Below are positions 10,001-16,644 of a DNA stretch of 64,000 nt, piece after piece. The DNA is from Tolypothrix bouteillei VB521301 (GTDB lineage: Bacteria; Cyanobacteriota; Cyanobacteriia; Cyanobacteriales; Nostocaceae). A program made the position numbers and the translations under genes. Location of the stretch: the NCBI RefSeq assembly GCF_000760695.4, contig NZ_JHEG04000001.1, positions 8,469,123 through 8,533,122 on the forward strand, written 5' to 3'. The notes below the pieces were generated by a model. That model was not told where the DNA came from. It ran no database searches and was given only the letters and a program-made list of their open reading frames with translations. How positions within the stretch are numbered: the first letter of the stretch is position 1; the number at the start of each line of letters is the position of its first letter.

Positions 10001-11961
10001 ACATAAGCTAAGTTAGTTGCTTTTACATTGGTAATTAGACTATCTCGATCCGATCGAGAAATTGATTCCCAATCAGTATCCAAACAGATAAACTCCGCTT
10101 GATGATTCTGTAACCTTTTAAGCAATTTTTGTTGAGTCAACAGGATGGAAACATCTGCATCTTGCAGCATGAAGCTTAAACGCTCTTGGGGATATTCAGG
10201 GTCAAGTGGCACATAAGCCCCGCCTGCCTTGAGAATGCCCAAAATTCCTACCACCATTTCTAGCGAGCGCTCTACACAAATACCAACCAGCACATCTGGT
10301 TTTACACCTAATGAGCGTAAGTAATGAGCTAATTGGTTAGCACGAGAATTTAATTGGTGGTAAGTCAGTTGTTGATTTTCAAATACTACAGCTACAGCAT
10401 CGGGTGTAAGCTCAACCTGCTCTTCAAACAAATGATGGATACATTTATCTTTTGGATACTCTGTTTGAGTATTGTTCCATTCCACTAATAACTGTTGTTG
10501 TTCAATTGTTGTTAGTAGAGGTAATTCCAAAATAGACTGCTGTGGATTAGCAACAATACCTTCCAGTAAGGTCACAAAATGCCCCGCCATGCGGGTAATT
10601 GTAGCTTGCTCAAATAAGTCAGAGTTATATTCTAAACTTGCACTCAGTCCTTGCTCGCTCTCTGTTATCGACAAAGTTAAATCATATTTAGCTGTTGAGC
10701 TTTCTATTTCTAGGCGAGTTAGAGATAAACCAGGTAATTCTAATTTTCCAGGTGGCGTATTTTGTAAAATAAACATCACCTGAAATAATGGGGAGTAGCT
10801 GAGGTTTCTTTCTGGCTGTAAAGCTTCTACTACTTTCTCAAACGGTACATCTTGGTGAGAGTACGCTTCCATTGCTACTTGGCGCACTCTTTGCAGCAAC
10901 TCCCAAAAGCTGGGATTTCCAGAAACGTCAGTACGCAACACTAAAATATTGACAAAAAAGCCGATGAGAGATTCTATTTCACTACGGTTGCGGTTAGCTA
11001 TTGGGGAACCGACGATAATATCTTGTTGGTTGCTGTAGCGTGATAGTAAGATGACAAAGCCAGTCAGCAGAGTCATAAATAAAGTTGAGCCTGACTTTTC
11101 GCTTAGGCTTTTGAGTTTTTGAGTCAGACAATCGCCTAGCTGAAAGTGCTTGACACCGCCACGGTTTGTCTGCATGACTGGGCGCATTCGGTCGGTAGGA
11201 AGTTCTAGCAGGGGAGGCGATCCTGCTAATTGTTGCTTCCAATAGTTCAGCCGATCGTCCATGACTTGGCCTTGCAGCCACTGTTTCTGCCAAACAGCAA
11301 AGTCTGCGTACTGGATAGGCAGTTTAGGTAGGGGAGAGGACTTGCCAATAGAAAAAGCTGTGTAGCAAGCTGTCAGTTCACGCCACAAAATACCTTCAGA
11401 CCAACCATCAAAGGCAATGTGATGGACGCTCAGGAGTAACACATATTCATTCTCACCCAGATGCAACAAGGAAGAACGCAACAGCGATCCTCGTGCTAGA
11501 TCGAAGGGTTGTTGAACTTCTTTTTTGACCAGTTGTAAAACTTGAGTTTCTCTTTCTTTCTTAGGAAGTTCTTGAAGATCTACTATAGGTAAGGTCAATT
11601 TGAAGCTGGGAGCGATCGCCTGAACACGTGTGTTTTCCGCAACTACAAATGTAGTTCGCAATGTTTCATGGCGTTGGATGATTTCATTTAGACTATTTTC
11701 TAATGCCGTAATGTTTAACAAACCCTGAAGCCGAAAAGCAAAGGAAACATTATAAGTAGAGCTATCTGACTGCAACTGGTAAAGGAACCATAATCTTTCT
11801 TGAGAAAAAGACAAAGGCAAGTCTTCATTCCGAGATACAGGTACTAAAGCTGGAGCTTGATTTTGTACTTCAAGAATGCTTGCGATCGCTTGCCAAATAT
11901 CTTCTCCTGTTTTTACTGACTTGCTTGGTTCTAGTGGATTTCTTTCCGTAGAATTACTCAT
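4075..11961 (-). CDS. Two-module nonribosomal peptide synthetase, C-A-PCP-C-A-nMT-PCP
   Basis: This 2628-residue enzyme has a condensation domain (HHIAFDG near 184), A domain 1 (TSGSTGQPKG near 662), PCP 1 (GGHSLIA near 1074), a second C domain (HHIAADG near 1270), A domain 2 (TSGSTGKPKG near 1747), an inserted SAM methyltransferase (LEIGCGTG near 2130) between core motifs A8 and A10, and PCP 2 (GGHSLLA near 2567). Specificity residues read by eye are D-V-Q-F-I-A-H-V-V for module 1, resembling Pro or methyl-Pro codes. For module 2 they are D-A-F-F-L-G-V-T-F, resembling Ile codes. The inserted domain should N-methylate the module 2 residue. Because the protein begins with a C domain, it needs an acyl donor, presumably the carrier protein encoded just upstream. 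Both A domains carry an unusual Ser/Lys-rich insert between A6 and A7. There is no thioesterase. Confidence 0.96.
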   Translation of the reverse strand: MSNSTERNPLEPSKSVKTGEDIWQAIASILEVQNQAPALVPVSRNEDLPLSFSQERLWFLYQLQSDSSTYNVSFAFRLQGLLNITALENSLNEIIQRHETLRTTFVVAENTRVQAIAPSFKLTLPIVDLQELPKKERETQVLQLVKKEVQQPFDLARGSLLRSSLLHLGENEYVLLLSVHHIAFDGWSEGILWRELTACYTAFSIGKSSPLPKLPIQYADFAVWQKQWLQGQVMDDRLNYWKQQLAGSPPLLELPTDRMRPVMQTNRGGVKHFQLGDCLTQKLKSLSEKSGSTLFMTLLTGFVILLSRYSNQQDIIVGSPIANRNRSEIESLIGFFVNILVLRTDVSGNPSFWELLQRVRQVAMEAYSHQDVPFEKVVEALQPERNLSYSPLFQVMFILQNTPPGKLELPGLSLTRLEIESSTAKYDLTLSITESEQGLSASLEYNSDLFEQATITRMAGHFVTLLEGIVANPQQSILELPLLTTIEQQQLLVEWNNTQTEYPKDKCIHHLFEEQVELTPDAVAVVFENQQLTYHQLNSRANQLAHYLRSLGVKPDVLVGICVERSLEMVVGILGILKAGGAYVPLDPEYPQERLSFMLQDADVSILLTQQKLLKRLQNHQAEFICLDTDWESISRSDRDSLITNVKATNLAYVIYTSGSTGQPKGVAMNQLALCNLILWQLQNNTISGGARTLQFAPISFDVSFQEIFTTWFSGGTLLLIREELRLDALALLDFLQEKAVERLFVPFVALQQLAEVAVDSESVTNNLREIITAGEQLQITPAISQWLSKLNDCTLHNHYGPSESHVVTNLTLANPVETWPLLPPIGRPIANTQIYILDRFLQPVPVGIPGELHIGGVSLARGYLNRPKLTQEKFIPNPFSQSKEAGKQGSRGAHDNLHSSFPSASSDRLYKSGDLARYLPDGNIEYLGRIDNQVKIRGFRIELGEIESALSQHGDVQVSSVIVREDIPGQKQLVAYVVPQKEVIPTNRELRQFLKAKLPDYMVPSAFVILEALPLTPNGKVNRRALKAPDLLSEIADKFVAPRNSIEEKLALIWSQVLRLEKVGIHDNFFELGGHSLIATQVISRLPEAFGISLPLRSLFESPAIAQLSEVILRELETGSSLTLPAILPVSTRKNIPLSWAQERLWFLHHLEGESGAYTMPFAMRLVGNLNIKALEQAVGEMVRRHEVLRTRFEIKHDKPIQVIAPDLAIILPVVDLQNVADPWQQVEQLALEEAYKPFDLAKDPVLRVKMWQVATDEYVLLVVIHHIAADGWSIGVLNRELSAHYRAITTDSAVELPELSVQYADFTLWQRQWLTTQVLEPQLSYWKQQLAAAPPLLELPTDRPRPAIQTFRGGTERFQLNALLTSRLRQLSHKSGTTLFMTLLAGFVVLMSRYSGQTDLVIGSPIANRNRKEIEGLIGFFVNTLALRFDLSAELTLKALLEQVRQVTQNAYDRQDLPFEMLVEELQLERNLDRNPLVQVMFALQNAPTNPWDLPGLTVEKMHWGLEAVRFDLEVHLWEVAEGLEGFCYYSSDLFDSVTIARMMTHFQNLLEAIVTNLEQLVSQLPLLTAQEKHQLLVEWNATQTDYPREQCIHDLFAVQAERNSNAVAVVFGQQKLTYQELNAQANKLAHYLQKLGVKPGVLVGICVERSVSMVVGLLAILKVGGAYVPLDTEYPKERLAFIIEDTQISVLLTTQKLTDAIPKHQARVVCFDTDAGAIALESQQNPTAAVTSSNLAYVIYTSGSTGKPKGVAVDHRAVNRLVINTNYINIEPTDVIAQASNYAFDAATFEIWGALLNGARLVGVSKELALSPREFAAFLRSQGVSVLFLTTALFNQIAQEVPFAFNSLRHLLFGGEAVDPKWVQEVLKNGAPQRLLHVYGPTENTTFSSWYLVKDIPEDATTIPVGQAIANTQIYLLDPQLQPVGVGVPGEIYIGGDGLAKEYLNRPELTQQKFIPNPFSRSKGAKDKLHPSFPSSDRLYKTGDKARYLSDGNIEFLGRIDYQVKIRGFRIELGEIETVLSQHPLLQESVVVVREDTPGDKRLVAYLVPALHRPTLPQEVSQWQSEYVSDWQMLYEQLYSQNQTSTDNLTFNIAGWNSSYTRQPIPDREMQEWVENTVNRIQANFPQRVLEIGCGTGLLLSRLAKHCQQYWGTDYSIAAIQHVEQVCSTVDGLDRVQLLHQLADNFDGIPQGEFDTVILNSIVQYFPSIEYLLQVLEGAIATIAQQGTIFVGDVRSLPLLEPYHAAVQLSQAAGDKTIEQWQQQVHQSMATEEELVIDPGFFIALQTRFPQIGSVEIQPKRGYAQNELTQFRYDVTLHIGTHVQNRVIPWLNWQLDGLSFTQIQNRLQKEQPKQLGIRRVPNQRVQQALQIWQWLENPPAVETVNQLRQVLAQQPTVGIDPEQFYQLGQQLGYDVHLSWWESSQDGCYDVVLCRNSSTQTSDRQKGIAFWDSSAVITKPWTDCTNNPLYGKLVQKLVPQVREYIQQKLPDYMVPQAFVVLNDLPLTPNGKVDRRALPTPDAATRNLSTGFVLPRTSIEAQVAQIWSEVLGVERIGVNDNFFELGGHSLLATQVLSEINSVFGLDLSIQMMFESPTVAGIAAYIEVVDLVTQNLSVKEASSEVVEF

Positions 11962-12013
11962 TGTAGTCTTTTTGCTTCAGGTTTGCAGGGATATATTGAG
12001 TTTCTAAAAATGC

Positions 12014-12265
12014 TTAGCCTTGCTTTTCATTAATTAGCTTGACAATACTTGCTACATTTTGAAAATTTTCTGCATTAATATCACTAGCTACAAATTGAAT
12101 CCCAAAAGTATTCTGTAGTTTAAGCACAAGTGTCATGGCATTGACAGAATCTAGACCTATGCTAAAAAGATTGCTATAATCTGACAAATCATCACTATTT
12201 ATATTTGGTAAAAGACTTAGTACAATGTTTTTAGTTTTTTGTTCTATTAAATCAATACTTCTCAT
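12014..12265 (-). CDS. Free-standing acyl/aryl carrier protein
   Basis: This 83-residue protein has the phosphopantetheine motif GLDSVNAM with Ser40 as the attachment site, a helical make-up and the length of a discrete ACP. Its ATG overlaps the stop of the upstream AMP-ligase by 4 nt (ATGA), so the two are translationally coupled. It lies 52 nt before the first NRPS. The likely role is to accept the adenylated starter acid from the ligase and present it to the first condensation domain. The carrier fold is clear. The substrate (4-hydroxybenzoate) is inferred only from the chorismate-lyase-like gene in the same run. Confidence 0.88.
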   Translation of the reverse strand: MRSIDLIEQKTKNIVLSLLPNINSDDLSDYSNLFSIGLDSVNAMTLVLKLQNTFGIQFVASDINAENFQNVASIVKLINEKQG

Positions 12266-13812
12266 GATTTTATCAGTTCTGATAGGTGATCGATTAAATT
12301 TTTTCTTAGTACTTTGCCTAATGGGCTTTTGGGAATTTCCTCACGAAATTCGATAAGTTTTGGAACTTTAAAATCAGCTAACTTGCCTTTGCAATAAGAT
12401 AAGATATCATTTTCGTCACAAATATTTCGGTTTTGAGGGACAATAACCGCCTTAATAATTTCTCCTGCATACAAACCTTTGATACCAACAACAACGGCTT
12501 CTTTAACTTGATGATGAGTTATCAAGATATTTTCTATTTCTAGTGGATCGACTTTGTGACCTCCTGTATCAATGAAGATTTGCTTTCTACCAGTAATATA
12601 AACGCGTCCTGCTTCATCTTTCTTACCTAAATCACCCGTAAAAAATGAACCATTTTTAAATACTTGTTGATTTAATTCTGGTTTATTACTATATCCTTGT
12701 GTCAGTGCTTGACTTTTAATAACTATTTCTCCAATACTTCCAGTTGGAAGTTCTTTACCTGTATCATCAATAATTTTAATTTCAATATTTTTTAAAGGAC
12801 ATCCTACAGAATCGTATGTATTTTTTAGATCTTCATCTAGATTGATCGCCACAGAACCTGCTTCTGTGCAACCGTACAGTTGTCTCACAGGAATGCCAAA
12901 TCTTTGAAAAAATTTATCAAAAATCTCTTTTGATAAAAAGTTACCGGCAGAAAAGCACAGTCTCAGCCTGGAAACATCAAATTGAGTATCATCTGGTGTT
13001 TCTGCTAGAGTATTAAATATATAAGGAACAGCAGGTAAGATAGTAATTTTTTCTTTTTCTATAATTTCTAATACTCTGGAACGTCTAAAAACAAATGGTA
13101 CTTCGATGGCTTTTCCCTGATGTAAAACTTGTTCTAAAATCACTAAAGTAGCACCATTACAAGTAGCTGCTAGTAGGCAATTTCCTAAACCATGCGCGTG
13201 ATAAAGTGGCACTACGCATAAAATATTATCTGCTGGAGTTATATTAATAGTTTCAGTAAAATTTTTAACTTCGTGATATAAATTATTTTGATTTCTACAA
13301 ACTTTCTTAGGTTTACCTGTAGAACCAGAAGAATATTGATAAAGTACATTACCTGTAAAAGTAGAGGGATTAGAGTTTTTTTCTGCAATTGTTGAGTTAT
13401 TTACTTCTTTGGTAAGTAAAGCAATATCATCCAAAACAATTAACTCTATTTTTTTATCAATTTTTGATATAATTTTACGACTAATTTCTGCCCCATCGCT
13501 ATTGGTAATTATTGCATTAACATTGCTGTCAATAATGTAGTATTTAAGTTCATCCTCTTTAAAAAGAGGATTAATGGGCAAAGCTATAGCATTCAATTCT
13601 GCGATCGCATAAAAAGCGATCGCAAACTCCGTACTGTTAGGTAAAATTAAGGCTATACAGTCACTTTTGGCAATACCAATTTTGCTTAGATGGTTACTTA
13701 AGTATGTAATATAAGCATATAGTTCTTGATAACTAATCTTTAACTGGTTACAGGAAAGCGCAGTTCGTTCCGGATACTTTTTGACAATTTCGACAAGCCT
13801 TTGTTTTAACAT
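12262..13812 (-). CDS. AMP-forming acyl/aryl-acid ligase (starter activation)
   Basis: This 516-residue member of the ANL superfamily has the P-loop motif YSSGSTGKPKK, the LYGCTEAG motif, the TGDLG and TGRKQ motifs, and the C-terminal PKSPLGKVLRK with its catalytic lysine. It would activate a carboxylic acid with ATP and load it on the carrier protein whose gene overlaps it by 4 nt. The chorismate-lyase-like gene immediately upstream points to 4-hydroxybenzoate as substrate. A fatty or other aryl acid cannot be excluded from sequence alone. The A+T content and many TTT/AAA codons differ visibly from the NRPS genes downstream, which may mean a separate origin for this starter cassette. Confidence 0.9.
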   Translation of the reverse strand: MLKQRLVEIVKKYPERTALSCNQLKISYQELYAYITYLSNHLSKIGIAKSDCIALILPNSTEFAIAFYAIAELNAIALPINPLFKEDELKYYIIDSNVNAIITNSDGAEISRKIISKIDKKIELIVLDDIALLTKEVNNSTIAEKNSNPSTFTGNVLYQYSSGSTGKPKKVCRNQNNLYHEVKNFTETINITPADNILCVVPLYHAHGLGNCLLAATCNGATLVILEQVLHQGKAIEVPFVFRRSRVLEIIEKEKITILPAVPYIFNTLAETPDDTQFDVSRLRLCFSAGNFLSKEIFDKFFQRFGIPVRQLYGCTEAGSVAINLDEDLKNTYDSVGCPLKNIEIKIIDDTGKELPTGSIGEIVIKSQALTQGYSNKPELNQQVFKNGSFFTGDLGKKDEAGRVYITGRKQIFIDTGGHKVDPLEIENILITHHQVKEAVVVGIKGLYAGEIIKAVIVPQNRNICDENDILSYCKGKLADFKVPKLIEFREEIPKSPLGKVLRKNLIDHLSELIKS

Positions 13813-13859
13813 TTTTATCCTTCCATTACTTTTTAAAAGTATACGGGATTAAGTTCAAT

Positions 13860-14417
13860 TTATTTAGAAAATAAATTATTCATTTTCTTTATAAAATAGC
13901 TTTCTGGAAACTTTTCCGTAATCATCATTATCGGTTGTCGGTTAGAAAAAACTCGATAAGTTCGAGAAAGCATTTTATCTTCTTCTGAAATATTAAAATA
14001 ATGAAATAATTCTTTAGATGTTTCTATACCTGACTCAATTATTTCTTTAAAAGTTTCAAGTTTATGCTCTAACCAGAGTCTACCTATCGGTTCTTGCGAT
14101 TCAATTAATCTGGATTTAAATGTACTATCTAGTCTTTCAGGTACAATTATAGATTCAGCATAAATAAAGTTATTTAAACTAATCTTACCACGTAATAAAA
14201 CTTTTCTGCTAATTACTTGAGTATTTACATCTATGTCTAAAGCAGGAATAGGTTTTGCAATTTCAATTAATTCTTCTGATAATTTGACTAATTGAATTTT
14301 TTCTAATAGATAAGCTTCTAAAATTTCTGTCAATGTTCCATCAGTTGTAAGTAAAATCCTTTGAAAAGAACTTAAATTACGTGGTTCAATATATTTTTGG
14401 GTTAAAACTTTATGCAT
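13860..14417 (-). CDS. Chorismate pyruvate-lyase-like protein (DUF98/UbiC-like), probable 4-hydroxybenzoate synthase
   Basis: This 185-residue protein resembles the DUF98 chorismate lyase family: an N-terminal LTTDGTLTEILEAY stretch, a central RKVLLRGK segment, and the IVPERLD and EPIGRLWLEHKLET motifs typical of cyanobacterial homologues. The family converts chorismate to 4-hydroxybenzoate and pyruvate. Cyanobacteria use such an enzyme for plastoquinone, so this could be a second, dedicated copy or the housekeeping one. Its position 47 nt upstream of an acid-CoA-ligase-like gene, a carrier protein and an NRPS supports a starter-unit role. It is A+T-rich like its ligase neighbour. The family assignment is from memory of the motif pattern. 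Confidence 0.75.
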   Translation of the reverse strand: MHKVLTQKYIEPRNLSSFQRILLTTDGTLTEILEAYLLEKIQLVKLSEELIEIAKPIPALDIDVNTQVISRKVLLRGKISLNNFIYAESIIVPERLDSTFKSRLIESQEPIGRLWLEHKLETFKEIIESGIETSKELFHYFNISEEDKMLSRTYRVFSNRQPIMMITEKFPESYFIKKMNNLFSK

Positions 14418-14783
14418 TTTTTTATTCAGAATTTATATGAATATTGTGTTGGCAAATCCTATAGAAAAATTGTATGTTTTCTAGAAGAAAATATACTGAA
14501 TCATGCACAGTTAACAGAGTATACTTACTTGCGAGAAGCCTTATGCTTGTGTTTAGTCTGAAGTAGATATTAACAATTTATTTATTGGTTTTCTCCAAAC
14601 AAATGTACAACAAAAAATCATCTTACTTTTATCAAAATAATGCAATAACAGTTAAGACAGTTAAGAAGATAGTTAAAACATTCTAATTATGACAGTTAAG
14701 ACAGTTAAGACAGTTAAGATAAATAAGGATAAATACCATACGTAGCAATATGATAGAATCCAAAGTCAAAAAGACGGGGTGTT
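14418..14783. other. Intergenic promoter region of the starter cassette, with direct repeats
   Basis: These 366 A+T-rich bases separate the minus-strand biosynthetic run from a plus-strand HTH gene. Apart from the ACAGTTAAG direct repeats listed separately, no ORF or RNA gene is seen. Promoters for both directions presumably lie here, but no confident -10/-35 pair was assigned. Confidence 0.4.
14648..14718. repeat. Iteron-like direct repeats of ACAGTTAAG (2 + 3 perfect copies)
   Basis: The 9-mer ACAGTTAAG occurs head to tail twice at 14648-14665 and three times at 14692-14718. A degenerate copy (ATAGTTAAA) lies between the two blocks. The array lies between the divergent starter-cassette genes (minus) and an HTH-domain gene (plus). 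It could be a regulator-binding array or a simple heptamer/nonamer tandem repeat of the kind common in filamentous cyanobacteria. Confidence 0.85.
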
Positions 14784-15017
14784 TTGCTGACCTCTACAGG
14801 TTTACAACGGTTGCAAGCAGCAATTTCGGCTGTAGAGATCGCACAGAATAATGGAGAACGCTTTACTCTAGATGAGTTAAGCGCTCGCATGAAGGTTTCC
14901 AATAAAACATCCAGTCGATTGTGGTTTTTGAGTGGTGTAGATCGGAAGACTCTTCAACTTTGCTTTAGCGCCTTCAATATAGAATTACACAAAGAGGACT
15001 ACAGCTCGGTAAGTTGA
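14784..15017 (+). CDS. Small helix-turn-helix domain protein, 77 aa
   Basis: This short reading frame (TTG start; no ATG is available nearby) reads like the N-terminal HTH module placed in front of many cyanobacterial multidomain proteins: LTSTGLQRLQAAI, then FTLDELSARMKVS as the likely HTH, and a C-terminal RKTLQLCFSAF...EDY segment. Here nothing follows; a stop comes just after the module. It may be a solo DNA-binding protein or the remnant of a larger gene. It is divergent from the starter cassette, with the ACAGTTAAG array between them, so autoregulation or control of the cluster is conceivable. The family is recognised from pattern only. Confidence 0.6.
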   Translation: MLTSTGLQRLQAAISAVEIAQNNGERFTLDELSARMKVSNKTSSRLWFLSGVDRKTLQLCFSAFNIELHKEDYSSVS

Positions 15018-15198
15018 GTTGTAGTTTCTACCTAAGAAACTACTTGCTCAAGCAAATCACAAACCTTGCATACACATACTGCTTGTAGTCAGAAATGTTA
15101 AACATTGATACAAAAATTTACATAAAAACTTAAGAGAACTCTGTAAAGCTCAAATGAGTCAACATAACAATTTCATTATACGCGAATTTTTTTGCAAA

Positions 15199-16224
15199 CT
15201 AAATATCTTCCCAAGTTCCCCATTGTAAGGGTTTTTGTCTTTCAACATGATCGATTAATTGTATAATTGGTCGGTCTATTTTAAGAGGTGTTTTAAAATT
15301 AAACTGAATCGTTTGAAAAATTTTAGTATCACCTTTGATAAAATGAATTCCAAAAATATGAGTTAGCCATAATATGGCTCTGCTAAATATCAAACTAATT
15401 ATTCCCTTGCGTCTGTTCATTAACAAAAGAGGCTGAACTTCCGTTTTTCCTTCTTGAAGAAGGCGCAGTGCAAACATTAAGTGTAAACGAAAAAAACTAG
15501 TACTAATCGTTGCTATTCCAGTACTACCATACCAATAACAAATACTGTATTTAATAGTACCCTTATAGAAGGGACGAATCAGCTTAAGATAAAAAGAAGC
15601 CCTGCCATCATATTTAGTGTTGTTGAAGAGAATTGCATTTTGATTTAGTTCTTGATTTTTAAAAATAATTTCTGTTGCTAATTTATGAACTGTATTGAAA
15701 TGTTGAAGATCGATAGCATTAATCATCACAACATTAGGATGGCAGTTCACGATTATCCGAGGTCCAAAAGCAATATCATACTTTTTTTGTTCTAACTCTG
15801 GCGTAAAAGGGATAGATTGTTGTGGTGTTTTTCCAGTCCAGATCCAAATCAATCCGTACTTCTCAGCAGTGGGCCAGATTTTTAACTTCACAGGAAGTGG
15901 CTTATCCAAACACGGAATACTAACACAGTTCCCTTCAGCGTCAAACTTCCAGTGATGAAAAAAACAGCGTAACGTATTCCCCTCAATTTTGCCTTCTGAC
16001 AAATGAGCACCCATGTGCGGACAGTAAGCATCTGCGATAGTGACTTTTTTATTTTCACCACGATAAATCGTTAACTCTTTGCCTAAGATTGTTACAGGTT
16101 TGACTTCACCTATTCGTAAATTGTTAGATGGCATCACCCAATACCATCCTTCAATAAACACTTCTGGATTATTAAAAATTTTTAATTTACACGTAGATAT
16201 AAATTTTTGTGTCTTATAATTCAT
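15199..16224 (-). CDS. Rieske non-haem iron oxygenase
   Basis: This 341-residue protein has an N-terminal Rieske [2Fe-2S] domain with the ligand set C68-x-H70 and C87-x2-H90 (motifs YCPHMGAH and CFFHHW). A catalytic domain follows with the mononuclear-iron motif D172-x2-H175-x4-H180 (DLQHFNTVH). Such enzymes hydroxylate, desaturate or demethylate small molecules using a reductase/ferredoxin supplied in trans; none is adjacent. It lies on the same strand as the NRPS run, separated by the small plus-strand HTH gene. A tailoring role on the peptide or its aryl starter is plausible but unproven. The C-terminal part is basic and rather hydrophobic, which would fit a membrane-associated or lipid-like substrate. 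Confidence 0.85.
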   Translation of the reverse strand: MNYKTQKFISTCKLKIFNNPEVFIEGWYWVMPSNNLRIGEVKPVTILGKELTIYRGENKKVTIADAYCPHMGAHLSEGKIEGNTLRCFFHHWKFDAEGNCVSIPCLDKPLPVKLKIWPTAEKYGLIWIWTGKTPQQSIPFTPELEQKKYDIAFGPRIIVNCHPNVVMINAIDLQHFNTVHKLATEIIFKNQELNQNAILFNNTKYDGRASFYLKLIRPFYKGTIKYSICYWYGSTGIATISTSFFRLHLMFALRLLQEGKTEVQPLLLMNRRKGIISLIFSRAILWLTHIFGIHFIKGDTKIFQTIQFNFKTPLKIDRPIIQLIDHVERQKPLQWGTWEDI

Positions 16225-16644
16225 TTTCTTTTAGGGCATTATTAGCGGATAGTTATCGTTCTAAAACTATCGCTAAGAAATCTTGAAAACAGTTATTATA
16301 ATTACAAATAAAAAATGAAAGAATAATAAGCTAAATAATTAAAAATGCTACACACACGTACGCGATCGCTAAACTCAAATTTCTAGCATAGATTACAAAT
16401 TTATATTAAAAAAGCGAATATTCTGTTTTCACAAAAGAAAATCAGTCTCTTGTGTCTAAAAGTTCTATTGAATTTCTGGAATCTATGAATTACAGCCTGC
16501 GGAGGCAGGCTTAGTTTGTGTAGCCGTGATTTCTAATCACTTAGTTTGTGTAGCCGTGATTTCCAATCACAAGCGTGTTTTTTCACTCATTGGGATGCTC
16601 CCATTAAAAGTCTGTTTCTTCAAACAATTTCTCACAGGTAATCT
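16225..16644. other. Intergenic region between Rieske gene and devB
   Basis: A 420-bp A+T-rich spacer between divergently oriented genes. It holds the 30-bp tandem repeat listed separately and a small hairpin (TGGGA-TGC-TCCCA near 16590-16603). No ORF of note and no copy of the ACTAAAC operator element seen upstream of the second devB were found. Confidence 0.4.
16511..16570. repeat. 30-bp tandem duplication containing the palindrome GTGATT-N3-AATCAC
   Basis: Two adjacent 30-bp copies (16511-16540 and 16541-16570) differ at one base (TTTCTAATCAC against TTTCCAATCAC). Each ends in the inverted repeat GTGATT/AATCAC. The sequence just before it (GCCTGCGGAGGCAGGC, 16495-16510) is itself a palindrome, and this pair resembles dispersed intergenic elements common in Nostocales genomes. 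Confidence 0.8.

Noticed and set aside
16511..16570. Tandem 30-bp repeat as a mini CRISPR or attachment site
   Set aside because: Copies are directly adjacent with no spacer, and no integrase or cas gene is near; it fits a dispersed intergenic repeat.
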